Of a DNA stretch of 64,000 bases, positions 46,557 to 58,800 are shown piece by piece; position 1 is the stretch's first letter, and each line of letters starts with the position of its first letter. The DNA is taken from contig CM045762.1 in the NCBI GenBank assembly GCA_025200525.1, forward strand, positions 110,148,734-110,212,733, read 5' to 3'. Position numbers and translations under genes: made by a program. Under the pieces are notes generated by a model, which searched no databases, was not told the origin of the DNA, and worked only from the letters and a program-made list of their open reading frames with translations. The stretch comes from Camellia lanceoleosa. Its lineage: Eukaryota; Streptophyta; Magnoliopsida; Ericales; Theaceae.

Positions 46557-47526
46557 ATAGATACAACCAAAAGGAAATGGTACCACCTCTCTTTCCAATC
46601 ACGCAATGAAAGACTCCTTTGTAAGAAAGTTTCAACACACAGAAAGACAGACTTCCTAGCACCAACAAGACTATAACACCAAACTGTTCTCTCCTTTGTC
46701 TAATATCCCACAAGCTTTAATCCTCTCTATATATTTTCCATATTCACCAATTCAAGACAAGTCTTAGCGCAATGGTAAAGCTATTTCATTGAGATTTGAG
46801 CTTCAAATTGATCCAATTTCAAATGACCATTTAAATCGTAAGCGGAATACTCATAAATTTCAACACAGTCCCTAAAGTATAAATTTTGTGCCATCAGTCC
46901 TTAAAGTTTCAATTTTATCCCTCAATATTGTAAGGTTGTGTTTAATCTTTTTCGTCAATATTTGTGGGGCTAAATTAACAAAATAAAATTTTTGGAACCA
47001 AAATGACATAGAACCCATATCTTAGGAACTATATGTGTATTTTATTATCAGTATGTTAGTTCATTTGAAATATGACCAAATTGATTCAAATGAAAATTTT
47101 AACAACAAAATTGGCAAAATTAAAATTTAAAAGACCAAAGTGACAAGGCACACATACTTCTAATGACCACAAATGTACTTTATCCTATTTTTATACTTTG
47201 CAATTATTTTACGAATGTTGTGGTAGAATACATACATACACACATTTTTAAGGGTCCACACATTTGTAACTTTCATTATAAAATATCATAATTTTCTTCA
47301 TATTTAGAATGTAATTATATGAAGATTCAAATTTAACAAGTGTTTGCAATTTAATAATGCTATTGAATTTGAATATTGTCAAAATCACAAGGATTCAATG
47401 CTTTATACTACAAAGAGATGGAACTCACAAGATACTCTTATTAATAATGGCAAGCTAAACAATGCTATTGTTGTTGGAACAATGCCAATTTTTACAACAA
47501 ACACTACTTTAACCCGATAAGCAAGT
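46557..47526. other. Non-coding spacer, possible SINE trace
   Basis: No coding frame is supported. At about 46750-46815 the text TTAGCGCAATGGTAAAGCT followed 25-30 bases later by TTCAAATTGATCC loosely resembles the A and B boxes of a tRNA-derived plant SINE. The rest is AT-rich and unassigned. Confidence 0.5.
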
Positions 47527-49115
47527 TACATTATCCAATTACCATTTCATTATCCATTCTCCATTTCATTATCCATTCTTTTCAAATAATTTCCATAAAC
47601 ATGCCCCTTCTATATCAAATTACACATCAAATGGTAATTTCACAATTTCATCACAAGCCACACATATCATCACCGACCTCAACACACGTCACAACACATT
47701 CCACCTTTTGTCAACTTAATACAGCAAGATAGCGGGCACCCAATTCATAGCACATTCCACCTTTTGCTGGCTATTATAAGGCGGGAAATGAACTCCCAAA
47801 AATTATTTTCTCAAAAATCATGTCTTTTTCCGAAAACCATTTTCAACTTTTTAAAACCATCCCCCACATTTGCCGGCTATTATACGGCAGGACGTGGGCA
47901 TCCAAAACATTTTCGAAAACCATCCATTTTTCCACTTTTGTCGGCTACAGTAGGGCAGGACTGTGTGGACACCAAAAAATCATTTTTCCACTTTCGCCGA
48001 CTACAATACGGCAGGACTGTTTGGACACCCAAAAACACTTTTCCCACATTCGTCCAGCGATAAGCCTAGACAGGGCAATTAGGTGCCTGGAATTCAAACC
48101 ACCCCGACATTTACCAGCTATTATACAGACAGTTGTGGGCATCGAAAAACCATTTTTTTTCAATTTTTAAAACCATCCCCCACATTTACCAGCTATGATA
48201 CGGATGGTTGTGGGCACCGAAAAACCATTTTTCAACTCTCTGTGCGGGTACCAACCACAACACAACCCAACACAACTCAACTCAACGCAACATAACTCAA
48301 TTCCACACAGCACAACTCTACCAACTCAACACAACATAACCCAATACCATTCACATAACACACAACAAGATTCAACACAACCATTTTAACACAAAGTTCA
48401 TATCATCCATACCATTGGTAATTTCTTTTCCTCCAAGTTTGGTTCACATTATAACATAATTTAAAATATCAACATTGAGGGTTCAATCGCAACTTTTACA
48501 TAAATTTGGAAACTCTTTAAAATTTCAATTAAACTTGTACATGTGAATTTAACACTTCAATTTCATGATTCTACTATTAATTGAAGCAAAACCATTAACC
48601 ATTTTTATGAGCCAAACTAGAGTTTTTAAGAGAAGTTAAAACTTTTCACAAAACACATTTTATTCCAACCCTTCTATTACTTTTACACCCAAACTCATGA
48701 CCCAAGATCTTAACCCAACAAGTGAACTCAACTCCCTTCAAACCCTAACCCCCAATCTCATGATTAATCACAATATGCATAAAAATATAAACTCTTGTAT
48801 TTATATAAAGAAAATACCACAAATCTATCCATAAACGAGGGCATTGAAAGAGAACTAGAAACTCCTACCTCTTGAAGCCAAGAGATGACAACCTAAAAAT
48901 CAATGGCGATGAAACCACAAACCAATCGGACCAAAAGGAAGCCCTCGACGAGATCTACACTTTTTCTCAAAGGACCACAGTGAAAAGATCACTCTAGGTG
49001 AGTAGATCTAGAGATCTTAGTGCCAAAAGCTTGAGTTTAGAGAGAGAGAGAGGAGAACTCACAGATTGAGAGAGAGGAAAGAGGAGAAAAGTGAAATGAA
49101 ACTATGTTTAGAGCC

Positions 49116-49123
49116 TATTTATA
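49116..49123 (-). promoter_or_regulatory. TATA box of D-family LTR
   Basis: TATAAATA then GG on the minus strand, 100-350 bp downstream of the GGGTCGACCC pairs. Confidence 0.6.
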
Positions 49124-49224
49124 GTAGTAGAAAAGTAGTCCTAAGGTCAATAAAATAATAGGTCGAAAACCCCCCAAAGGTAGGGCCCATTCGGACCCAC
49201 AAATCTGGAAAAAAAAACACGCAA

Positions 49225-49465
49225 GGGTCGACCCTTCGGGCAGGGGGGTCGACCTTTCAGGTAGAAAAGACAATCTGACACAAGCAAATGGGTCGACCCT
49301 TAGACAAGAGGGGGTCGACCCTATTTTCTAGCAACTAACACACAAATTTTGCAAAATAAGAGGGTCAACCCTCCCCAGACTGGTGTCTACCCTATTTTCC
49401 AACAACATTTCCAGAAACTTCACCAACAGGTAAGGGTCGACCCTTAGGAAGGCTGGTGTCGACCC
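49225..49465. repeat. Paired GGGTCGACCC palindromes, four pairs
   Basis: Words start at 49225/49246, 49290/49312, 49362/49383 and 49434/49456, that is 21, 22, 21 and 22 bp apart. The second member is often GTGTCGACCC. Same layout as the CTCGAG arrays but a different word. Confidence 0.88.
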
Positions 49466-49653
49466 CAAAATGGAATTTCTAAGTGCCCAATGAACTTTTT
49501 GACAAGAACAAGCACAAACAAAAAAATCCAACGAGTTTAAATCGGATCACACTCCTTCAAGACCAACATTCAACAACTCCAAAGACTTCCAAAAAGATAA
49601 AAATAAGGGAATTAAATACGCACTCCAATGGATTAAAGGATGTGGGTGTTACA

Positions 49654-50298
49654 TTAGGTATAGTTGAAATGGAAGTTCCTTGGGCGCTTTGGTAGAAGGA
49701 AGTGATTTTCCTTCCAGGAATAGAAGAAAATAAGTTGCTTTGACCCATTACAATATTTGTGTAAGGTTTGCTGACACTGCAATTCAAAGTAATTGCTTGG
49801 TCACTGACAGACGATCCATTGATATTCGTATAAGTCACATCACTTATATGCACCATCGATTCCTTCAATATGAATCACATTACCATCAAAATAGTATGTT
49901 AGTTCTCTTGGCATGTACAAGCATATGGAAAAACTCAAAATTCTTCTTAAGGAATGAAGATTCAATGTTTTTACTAGTTAGCCGTTTTTGTGATTGTCCT
50001 TATAAGATTGGTTGATGATGATGGGATTTCCAACTCTTAAAATTGTGATGTGTTCAACTGTGATATTCTTTGCATACCCGAATCCCCCCTAGATAGCACA
50101 TGTGATAATTTCAAAATTAGAAAATTAATGTCTCCAAAATTTCGAAATATGTAGATGACAAAACATTTGTCCATGTGTGTACAGGTGTGTGTGTTGATAT
50201 ATGTTTGTGTACCTGCCATGTCCTGATCCTTACTCCATTTGTAGTTCCCCGTCAATGTAGAATTCCCCACATATACTTGCTCTACTATTTCACAAATC
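49654..50298 (-). pseudogene. Polygalacturonase (GH28) C-terminal exons, broken copy
   Basis: Three exons on the minus strand. 50298-50213 encodes VEQVYVGNSTLTGN and ends in a GT donor. About 50088 to 49985 follows a TAG acceptor and encodes GGFGYAKNITVEHITI and NPIIINQSYKDN, the family's conserved block after the active site. 49862-49654 encodes VHISDVTYTNINGSS and AITLNCSVSKPYTNI. Cys residues usual in this family (in the NPIIIDQxYC and PCxNI motifs) are Lys and Tyr. An LTR cuts the 3' end at 49653 and another cuts the upstream side at 50299. It lies upstream of the copy at 33379-33904 in the same orientation, as in a tandem pair. Confidence 0.83.
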
Positions 50299-50656
50299 TG
50301 TAACGCCCTCAAATTAAGACATAAATCATTCATTCACAAGATCCATGAACATAAAAGAAACGTTATATTTTCATTCATCAGAGTCTTCTTTACAAAAGAT
50401 ATTACATGTTAGCAACAAAGTAAATGCCCTACGGCCTTACAGCTTTCCAAGTCATCACTTGGTTTCAACAAAAGAAGAGTCCTAGCTCTACACATAGAAA
50501 GCCCTGGGCTTGGATTTACATTTAACACAAATTACAAATAACAAAATCGAGTCTTCAACTCCTAAACTTCCCAAGCTAAGACCATGGAGGCAACATGTCC
50601 CCTGTACCTGAAAAATGGTGTCCCAAGTAGGATGAGCCAAAGTCCAGTAGAGATAT
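50299..50656 (-). mobile_element. LTR fragment, element-C-like family, minus strand
   Basis: Starts TGTAACGCCCTC at about 50299, the reverse of the element C LTR end, and aligns well with 7247-7530. It breaks at 50657 where a Tat/Ogre-like LTR begins, so that LTR inserted into it. Confidence 0.8.
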
Positions 50657-52438
50657 GTGTAGACGCACCCGAACATCCTGAGAAAATCCCATTTTGTTCA
50701 TTAGACTCACTACAGTTCGGACACAATGTCACGGTTCTTAATCTAATCTTGCAAAGTGAAATGCAAGATTGATAAATCACCAAAAAGTCCAAATCCTGCA
50801 AATCATTTTGAAAAATTGATTTTTAGAAAGAAGTGCCAAACATGGACGGCTTTGCCAAATACAGAGTCGCCACCTAAATATTTCATTTTTAGGAAATTTA
50901 GGAAACCCTGACTCGTGCCTAAGGCCACGTGTCCGTCATCACCAAAGTTGCCTCGGCTCGGGAACTTGGGTATGACAGGGGAAGGTCATGCAATGAGCAC
51001 CCCCGCTCGCTCGATCAAAGATCGGCCTTTACTAACATGATATCTTGTTTTTGAAAACACATGTGCTCTTATTCCAGTTATTAACCTAGAATTACTATGT
51101 GATGCGCACATCATACAAGTATATACTAGATCGCCTAAGTTGGAACAAAACATCTCATGTTTGTTTTTTAAAGCGGTTTGCTACTTGCAAGTAGGCTAAA
51201 ATCCAGATTTTGCCACCCTCAAGTGGGCTTAGAAAACATGGTGATTTGCCACTCTCAAGTGGGCTTAAAACTTGCAATCAATGAATTGTTCCAATTCAGG
51301 TAATCCAACCTTCACCCACACGCATTCAAGTAATTATATCACATAAGCAGTTAGCCTCATGGTAAGCATGCTATCATGGTAGTCACTCACACACATGCAA
51401 GGATGCTAAAGCATAAACACTTACCGAGTACTCCGAGCCAAAACAAAAGATAGTTAGTAATCATGCATGATCCTGGCTATGTCAAGAATGCCTAATGCGA
51501 CACTTGTAAAATGCAACTAAGATAGGCTTGACTATTCTAAAATGTCATGTTAAATGCAACTTGATACATGTATTCAAACAGGAATTGAAATACAATACAG
51601 TTAGTATGATGAGCTGAGCCCGGTGCATGCAAGACAGATGAATGAATGCGAACATGCGAGCATAAGGATGCTAATTGAAACATGCCCTAAAACTAACCAT
51701 CGTAAGCTGGTAAATAAAAGGGAGAAAGAAATGGGGGTTGGAAGATATGCATCACACACATGCACACTTATTTACAACAATTGTGCCCTCTCGACGGAGG
51801 GTCCAAATAAATAATACAGAACCGACTAATTAACTAACTATTCTAGCTAATTAATTATTACATAGCCAAAATTGAAACAAATATACATTCTAAGCTAACA
51901 AAACACTGAAATGGCCTCATGACAAGGGATGCATGCATGCTCGAATCGCCTCGTTCAGAAATCCATCGTGATGCCCTAACTTGCCTCTATTTGCAACTGG
52001 TCCCAAAACACTGCACAAAGCTCCAAAAGGCTGAAACTCCACCTTGGGAAACTGTGGGAAGGCTACCGACCAGCTATTGGCCTTGGAGACCAACTGCCAA
52101 CCACTTTTTATGCTGAAAACCAGAAAAAGTGATCGGCCAACCACTTTATCTAGTCGGCCGACGCTTTTCTTCTTTGGTTTCGGTTTCTTTGTGAGAGAGC
52201 AAAACAGGGGCATGGCAAAGTATTTGCAGTATATGTGTGCACAACCACCCTCTCTATCATGTAATGAACTCAAGGGGTATAGTTCTCGATCCTCGGGCCA
52301 TCAATCATGCATCTCGATGCATGATGGACGAGGAGCCGAATTGCGCAACTCAATATGAAATGAATGCACATATGAACACGTAAAGCCTCAAACTCCATCA
52401 TGTATAGTCAAGAGTGTCGGTGACCGGGAATTGAGGTA
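50657..52438 (-). mobile_element. Tat/Ogre-like LTR relative, left part
   Basis: Starts TGTAGACGCACCCGAAC and follows 3395-5100 in order (GAAGTGCCAAACATG, CCACGTGTCCGTCATCACC, GATCGGCC near 51020). No primer site on the left, where an LTR fragment abuts, so it is not visibly joined to an internal region. CGGCC-type words recur near 52130-52165. Interrupted at 52438 by element C and resumes at 61583. Confidence 0.8.
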
Positions 52439-52627
52439 TATAGCGACCCCGGTCTTTTCCCATTTGATTATTATATCCGGACTTATGTTCCGTGGATTCC
52501 GTTGTCATATTGTTGTTGTTGTCATCCTTTAATTCTATTTGGTCGAGTTTTAGGATGTGTCAGGCATGTTTCGAACAATTGGGTTGAGCCTTGGTCTAGC
52601 TGTTGGTTGCCCAGTTTTTAGCCTTTC

Positions 52628-52776
52628 CGCTCGAGCGGGGTTTACACTCTTCCAGCAATATTTGGTCCCTGCAAAACTTCTGCATGTGAGAGATCTACGC
52701 TCGAGCGGGTATAATTGCGCTCGAGCGGACCTTATTTTGTTCTTTACGCTCGAGCGGTGTATTGTGCGCTCGAGCG
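52628..52776. repeat. CGCTCGAGCG palindromes, two pairs plus one single
   Basis: All five words are perfect: 52628, 52698/52718 and 52747/52767, pairs 20 bp apart. The single word at 52628 corresponds to a pair in the 3' LTR; one 20-bp step has been lost here. The array ends about 58 bp before the TATA box. Confidence 0.93.
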
Positions 52777-52833
52777 GACCTGTCAGGTTTAAATACGCAG
52801 CAGCGTGTTTTAAAACAGCCAAATTTTTCGCTT

Positions 52834-52839
52834 TATAAA
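52834..52839 (+). promoter_or_regulatory. TATA box, element C 5' LTR
   Basis: TATAAA in CTTTATAAACCCCTAGG, downstream of the palindromes and upstream of the CT-rich leader. The 3' LTR copy is at 60132-60137. Confidence 0.65.
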
Positions 52840-54289
52840 CCCCTAGGTTACGAGTTTTCTCTCTCCCAACTCATCTTCTCTCTTAGGATTGATCTATTTA
52901 GAGTGTGAATCTACCCTTGTTCCTTCATTAAAAAGGTAGAGGAGAGTGAGGGCTACATTTTAATCTGAGAAATTGTGGATTTGGAGCACTTTGGAGTTTT
53001 GGGCATCATCTTCATCTTCTTCTTTTGAGTTATTTCTTCGAGGTAGGGATTTCCTACTCCATTTATATGTTTTAATCCTAAGTGGTGGTATTTTGGCACG
53101 CGGGGTAGTTTGGTAATTTTGGGAGAAACCTTAGGGTTTGTCATAGATTAATTTATATAATTAATTTAAGGGGAGATTGTGATATTGGGTTTAATTCATG
53201 AAATTGGGGAATTATGAGGTATATTGATGTAGTTGGATATTTAATCACTCATCTGTGAAATTGAGATTAATTGTGTTGTTATATTTATTTCTTGTTTAGA
53301 AATATCTGTTTTGAGCTATCGGTGGAAGATAGCCATTGATTGTTGTAGACCTTGCATGCGCTTAGGTATAACCTAAATTGAGTCATTTATTTGACTGTTG
53401 AATTAATACAGAACATTTGTGTATTGATTATGTGTTGTATATGGCAAATATCGATTATGTACATATGCATTTGGTTTTGGAGGAGATAGGGGATGAACTC
53501 CACGGTTTAGGGGAAGATAGGGATGGACCTCTAAATCGGATTTTGTTGGGAGGAGATAGGGATGGACTCTAGTAGCATCACATATGTGTGTGCTTATTGA
53601 TAATAGAAATATTTCTATTTGTTGTTAATATGATACATCACCACCATGTGTCAGTCTTGAGAAGTATGGGAGTGGATTTGATTGAGATGGTTATAACACC
53701 AAAGACGTGTGTTTATTTTGTTATAAGAAAGGTTTAACCCGATTTGTTATCCTTGTTGAGTTGTTTGGCCGTGTTCTCGAGCCATGTCTCAGATAAATGA
53801 AAAGTGTATTGTGTCATAAACCATGTGTCATAGACAACGAGACATTCGTGGTCATAATATTGCAAATTGAATATTTTGTGTTAACCATGTATCGGGTGCT
53901 ACTGCTTTAGTTAATTCTTATGCTTGGTTTAGTATTTTTCTACTGGGCTGTGGCTCACCTTATATGGGAACTTCATTTTCAGGTTCAGGTGGTTCACTAC
54001 CTCCAAAGACTTAGCTTGTGAGGATTAGGACTTGAAGATTTGCTTTATTTGTTTTATTTGTTTCATTTGAACTATGTAAACTTTCAAGCCTAGGGCTTTA
54101 TTTGTTTTTGAGTTAGAACTCATGAAATTGTGTCCAGGTGTTGGCTTGGCAAGATGTAAGCCCTTAGGGCATTTATTATGATGTTTTTATTTCTTAGTAC
54201 TCTGATGAATGGAATAAGATACTTTATTTCCGTATAATTCCGCATGTTAATATTACATATTATGGGTTTATTTTGAGGGCGTTACAACT

Positions 54290-54301
54290 TGGTATCAGAG
54301 C
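54290..54301 (+). other. Primer binding site, element C
   Basis: TGGTATCAGAGC, three bases after the LTR; initiator tRNA-Met complement. Confidence 0.93.
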
Positions 54302-54689
54302 GTACCGGTTTCGAATACTTTGGGTACGTGGGAAGTGATTAGTATCACAATGGGTTCGTCTCGTTTGATAAAGACTTAGTGTAATGATTACATGCTTATA
54401 TGGTAACATGTTTATGTGATTATGTGGGTATGGAATGTAGTTTCTAGGATGTTGATTAGATCCTTGAGTCTCTGAAAGTCTTGTTGGAAAGGCACTTGAT
54501 CAATGTTGTTTCCAACCGGAACTTTAGTGACGCCTCGGGACTATCATTATCCAGGAATGAAATTCGTAGGTGCTTATGTGATTATGTGCTTACGTGGTGT
54601 GATCTATTGTTGTCCAATGTATTAGGATGCGAGTGTCATAGTTTTGGCATATTATTTAGAGTGCTAACGTCTTTGTTTCCTTTATTAGG
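54302..54689 (+). other. Element C leader
   Basis: Untranslated leader before gag. A 110-codon frame at 54481-54813 overlaps gag in another frame and is unsupported. Confidence 0.65.
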
Positions 54690-55870
54690 ATGTCAGGACG
54701 AGGACGAGGTCGTGGTAGGCGTGGTAGGCAGGCCAGGCAGGAAGTGCCTATACCGGAGGAAATCCCGGCAGTCCAGGAGGGTGTTGGCCAGGCCAATGTG
54801 GCCGAGCCAGTAGGACAGCAGGTTATGGGCGCTTTGGCCCAAGAGATAGCAGGAGCTTTTAGGGAGTCAAGGGCATCCTTAGGGCTCGTAATCGTGCTCA
54901 AAGTTGTTGTGGCAGAAACAGGCCCTTCTTTTCTGAAGAGAGAGTTCTTCCGGTCTCACCCGGACGAGTTTTTAGGTGATCCTAGCGAGCCGCTTAAGGC
55001 AGACGAATGGCTCGAACAGACAACGAAAACGTTTGAGATGCTAGGCATCGAAGACGAGGGATTGAAGGTGACCTTGGCATCTTTCCAGCTAAAAGGATCT
55101 TGGTCGATGGTGGAAATTCACCAAGGGTCGATTGGAGCTACTTGGAAGGCTTTTGTTGATGCTTTCAGAGAAGTACCTGCCTTCATTGCTCAGAGAAGTT
55201 GAGAGATCGATTCGCCATCTTGAGCGTAATGTTTGTCAGTGGCCGAGTTTGAGGCTGCATTCACTAGTTTGTCCAGGTTTGCACCTGAGTTGGTGGCGAC
55301 TGAGGAACGCCGTTGCATTGAGTTTGAGAAGAAGTTGAGGCGTGGCCTCATGCTGAGAGTTGTCGGATCTATGATTAGGGATTTTGGGCGATTGGTTGAT
55401 GCAGCAGCCCATACCGAGATTATGATGCAGGAAGAGGGGGAAAGGCAGAAAGGCTCCAAGAGGAGTCAGGATGGCCAGAGTGAGGGCAGAAGACAGAGGG
55501 GTTTCACTCCTCAGCAGCCTCAGAGTAGTTTTTCTAGATCTACTTTTCCAGTGCCCAGTGCTAGTTCTGGGAAAGGTAGTCAGGGAGACGTTACCTGTTT
55601 CAAGTGTGGCCAGCTGGGTCACAAGTCTCCAGTTTGTCCTCAGAGAGGAGGAGTTCAGAGAGCAGCATCTTCTTCGGCTCGATCTCAGAGCCAGAGTCAG
55701 GGTAGAGGCCAGCCGCTCTCTTGTTTTCAGTGCGGTCAGCCGGGGCACATGAAGAGGTTTTGCTCACAGTTGGGTGGCACGTCTGGTGCGTCTGGTTCGA
55801 GGCAGACTCAGAATCAGCTGCCTGCTCCATCAGTTCAGGCCTCGAGAGCCAATCAGGGGGCTTCTTCGTC
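54690..55870 (+). pseudogene. Element C gag (capsid-nucleocapsid)
   Basis: Starts MSGRGRGRGRRGRQ at 54690, an Arg/Gly-rich N-terminus unlike A and B. The capsid core (DEFLGDPSEPLKADEWLEQT; later MSVAEFEAAFTSLSRFAPEL) is in one frame, but about 55150-55235 the reading frame leaves and returns, giving stops. Two zinc knuckles follow (CFKCGQLGHKSPVC near 55599 and CFQCGQPGHMKRFC near 55723), then a Ser/Gln-rich linker. Elements A and B have a single canonical knuckle. Confidence 0.88.
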
Positions 55871-58800
55871 CCAGTCTGCTCCGAGGGGTGAGCAGTTGAT
55901 CGAGGTCGTCTCGACGCTGCGTGTATCGTTATATCAAGAGATCTTGTACCGCTCCGTCGGTTGTGAGAGGTACCTTCTTGTTTTGCAATTCGCTTGCTAG
56001 TGTTTTGATCGACACGGTGCATCTCATTCGTTTGTGTCTCTTTGCATTTGCATCTATTTTGGAGTTGGAGTTAGCACAGTTAGCATCTCCTATTTGTGTA
56101 GTGTCACCTCTTGGGGGTGAATTGATTTTGAAACAAGGAGTTAGGGGTTGTGATATAGAGGTCGATGATCATAGAATCCCTTTTTCTTTTGCGGTTATGC
56201 CCATGAAGGGCTTCGATGTTATTTTGGGTATGGACTGGTTATCGTCATACCGGGCATTTATTGATTGCTACCGTCAGAGGGTCACTTGTTGTACTATTAA
56301 CGGAGAACGTTTTCACTTTCTGGGGGACAGGGTTGGTAGTGTTTTGCCACCGGGGTATGATCCGCGAGGACGGAGTGAGCTTAGTGGTCTACTTGCTAGC
56401 TTTGAGAGTAGTGAGTGTGATAAGACCCAGATTGTGTTACCGAGGGTAGTTTGTGAGTACTTGGACGTCTTTCCCGAGGATCTTGTTAATTTGCCACCTC
56501 ATCGAGAGATTGAGTTCTCTATTGATTTAGTGCCCGGCACGGCGCCGATTTCTATGACACCTTACCGTTTTGCCCCAGCCGAGTTGGTTGAGTTGAAGGT
56601 TCAACTTCAGAGTTACTAGATAAGGGCTACATTCGCCTAGTGTTTCGCGGGAGCACTGGCCCTATTTGCTAAGAAGAAAGATGGTGCTTTGAGACTGTGT
56701 ATAGATTACCGGAAATTGAATCGGGTTATGGTTAAGAATAAGTACCCTATGCCTCGTATAGATGATCTGTTCGATCAGTTGAAGGGTTCCCGTTGTTTCT
56801 CTAAGATAGACTTGAGATCAGTTATCATCACCGAGAGTCGAGGAGGAGGATATTCAAGACGGCATTCCGTGACGCGTATGGCCACTATGAGTTTCACGAT
56901 GCCGCTTTGGGCTCACCAATGCACCGGCAGTGTTTATGGATTTGATGAACCGGATCTTCCGGGAATTCTTAGATCGTTTTGTGGTCGTCTTCGTGGACGA
57001 CATTCTGATTTATTCACCTTCGAGGGAGGAGCACGAGGAACACTTGAGAGTGGTACTTGAGTTACTTAGAGCCCATAAGCTTTATGCTAAGTTTGGGAAG
57101 TGTGAATTCTGGCTAGAAGAGGTGAAGTTTTTAGGCCACGTAGTTTCCGGGAAAGAGGTGTCTGTTGATACATCCAAGATTGAGGCAGTGCAAGATTGGG
57201 CACAGCCTAAGAGTGTGGTTGAGATCCGCAGTTTTCTGGGATTAGCTGGGTACTATCGCCGATTTGTGAAGGATTTCTCCAGGTTAGCTTCACCGTTGAC
57301 TAGATTGACTCGGAAGGGAGTCAAATTTGTATGGAGTGAGACTTGTGAAAAGTCGTTTCAGGAGTTGAAGATTAGATTGACCACCGCTCCGGTCTTGATT
57401 ATTCCGGAGAGAGGGTTGGGTTATGCAGTTTACTGTGATGCCTCACGAGAGGGTCTGGGTTGTGTGTTGATGCAAGAGGGGAAAGTGGTTGCCTATGGCT
57501 CACGCTGCTTGAAAATTCATGAGAAGAATTACCCCACGCGACTTAGAGTTAGCAAATGTAATATTTGCCTTGAAGATTTGGAGGCATTATCTGTATGGTG
57601 AGAAATTTGAGGTATTCTCCGATCATAAGAGTCTGAAATATCTGTTCACACAGAAAGATTTGAACTTGAGGCAGAGGAGGTGGATGGAGTTCATTGAGGA
57701 TTATGACTTTGAGTTGCACTATCATCCGGGAAAGGCCAATGTTGTGGCCGATGCCCTTAGCAGGAAATCTGTTGGTGACCTAGCTAGTATAGCCATCAGA
57801 GAGTGGGAGATGTTGGGTGCACTTGGGGAGTTTGATTTGCTTCTGGGTGAATCCGTTGAGGCTGCGGCCTTGTTTTCTGTGGTTGCGCAGCCTACACTTG
57901 TGACTCGAGTGGTAGAGGCTCAGAGGGGTGATCTTGAGGTAGAATCTCTCCGAGAAAAGATTTCCGTTGGGAAGGTTGAGAAAGGTTTGGCGGTGTATCC
58001 CGATCTGAGTGTGAGATACCGAGACCGCTGCTTGTGCGGCGTCTTGCCGAGAAGAGGTACTCGAGAGTTTCATCATTCGCGCTTTGCGGTGCATCCGGAG
58101 GTACTAAGATGTATCAGATTTGGGTCGCCAGCTTTTGGTGGCGGGTATGAAGAGAGATGTGGCGACTTCAGATCTAGGTGCCTTACTTGTCAGCAAGTGA
58201 AGGCCGAGCATCAGAGGCCAGCGGGTTTGTTGCAACCCTTGCCTATTGCCGAGTGGAAGTGGGAGCATGTCACTATGGACTTCGTTGTGGGTCTTCCGAA
58301 GACTCAGCGGGGTAGTGATGCTATTTGGGTGGTTGTAGACCGGTTAACGAAGTCGGCACACTTCATTCCTATGCGTGTTAGAGATTCGATAGATCATCTT
58401 GCCGACTTGTATATTCGGGACATAGTGAGGTTGCACGGGGTCCCAGTGACGATCGTCTCAGATAGAGATCCTCGTTTTACTGCTAGGTTGTGGCAGAGTT
58501 TACAGAGTGCTTTAGGCACTAAGTTGACCTTTAGCACGGCTTATCATCCTTAGACTGACGGGCAGTCCGAGCGTACTATTCAGATCCTTGAGGATATGCT
58601 TCGGGGTTGTGTTATCGACTTTAGTGGGTCGTGGGAGAGGCACTTGCCATTAGTGGAGTTTGCCTACAACAATAGCTTTCAGTCTAGTATCGGTATGGCA
58701 CCGTTTGAGGCCTTGTATGGCCAATCGTAGATCTCTGTTTGTTGGGCGAGGTGGGTGATGCACCTTTGTTGGGTCCGAGGTTGGTGAGCGAAACAACGAA

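Larger units (their letters stand above)
47527..49653 (-). mobile_element. LTR of D family, truncated, inserted in polygalacturonase
   Basis: Matches 11379-13136 plus 32553-32832 on the same strand and ends GGTGTTACA at 49653. The left part corresponding to 10284-11378 is missing. It contains the hairpin array (47705-48215), pentamers (48255-48400), a TATAAATA box (49116-49123, minus) and the GGGTCGACCC array (49225-49465). Its right edge cuts the polygalacturonase last exon. Confidence 0.85.
52439..54286 (+). mobile_element. Element C 5' LTR
   Basis: TATAGCGACC to GGGCGTTACA, 1,848 bp. Five CGCTCGAGCG words at 52628-52776, a TATAAA box at 52834-52839 and a CT-rich leader. GGGAGGAGATAGGGATGGAC repeats near 53480-53575. 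Confidence 0.93.

Noticed and set aside
33379..50298. One polygalacturonase gene split by about 16 kb of insertions
   Set aside because: On the minus strand the C-terminal exons lie upstream of the N-terminal ones, so the order is wrong for one gene.
52628..52776. CRISPR-like array of short repeats with spacers
   Set aside because: The DNA is plant nuclear; the repeats are 10-bp palindromes with non-unique spacers inside LTRs, and no cas genes are present.
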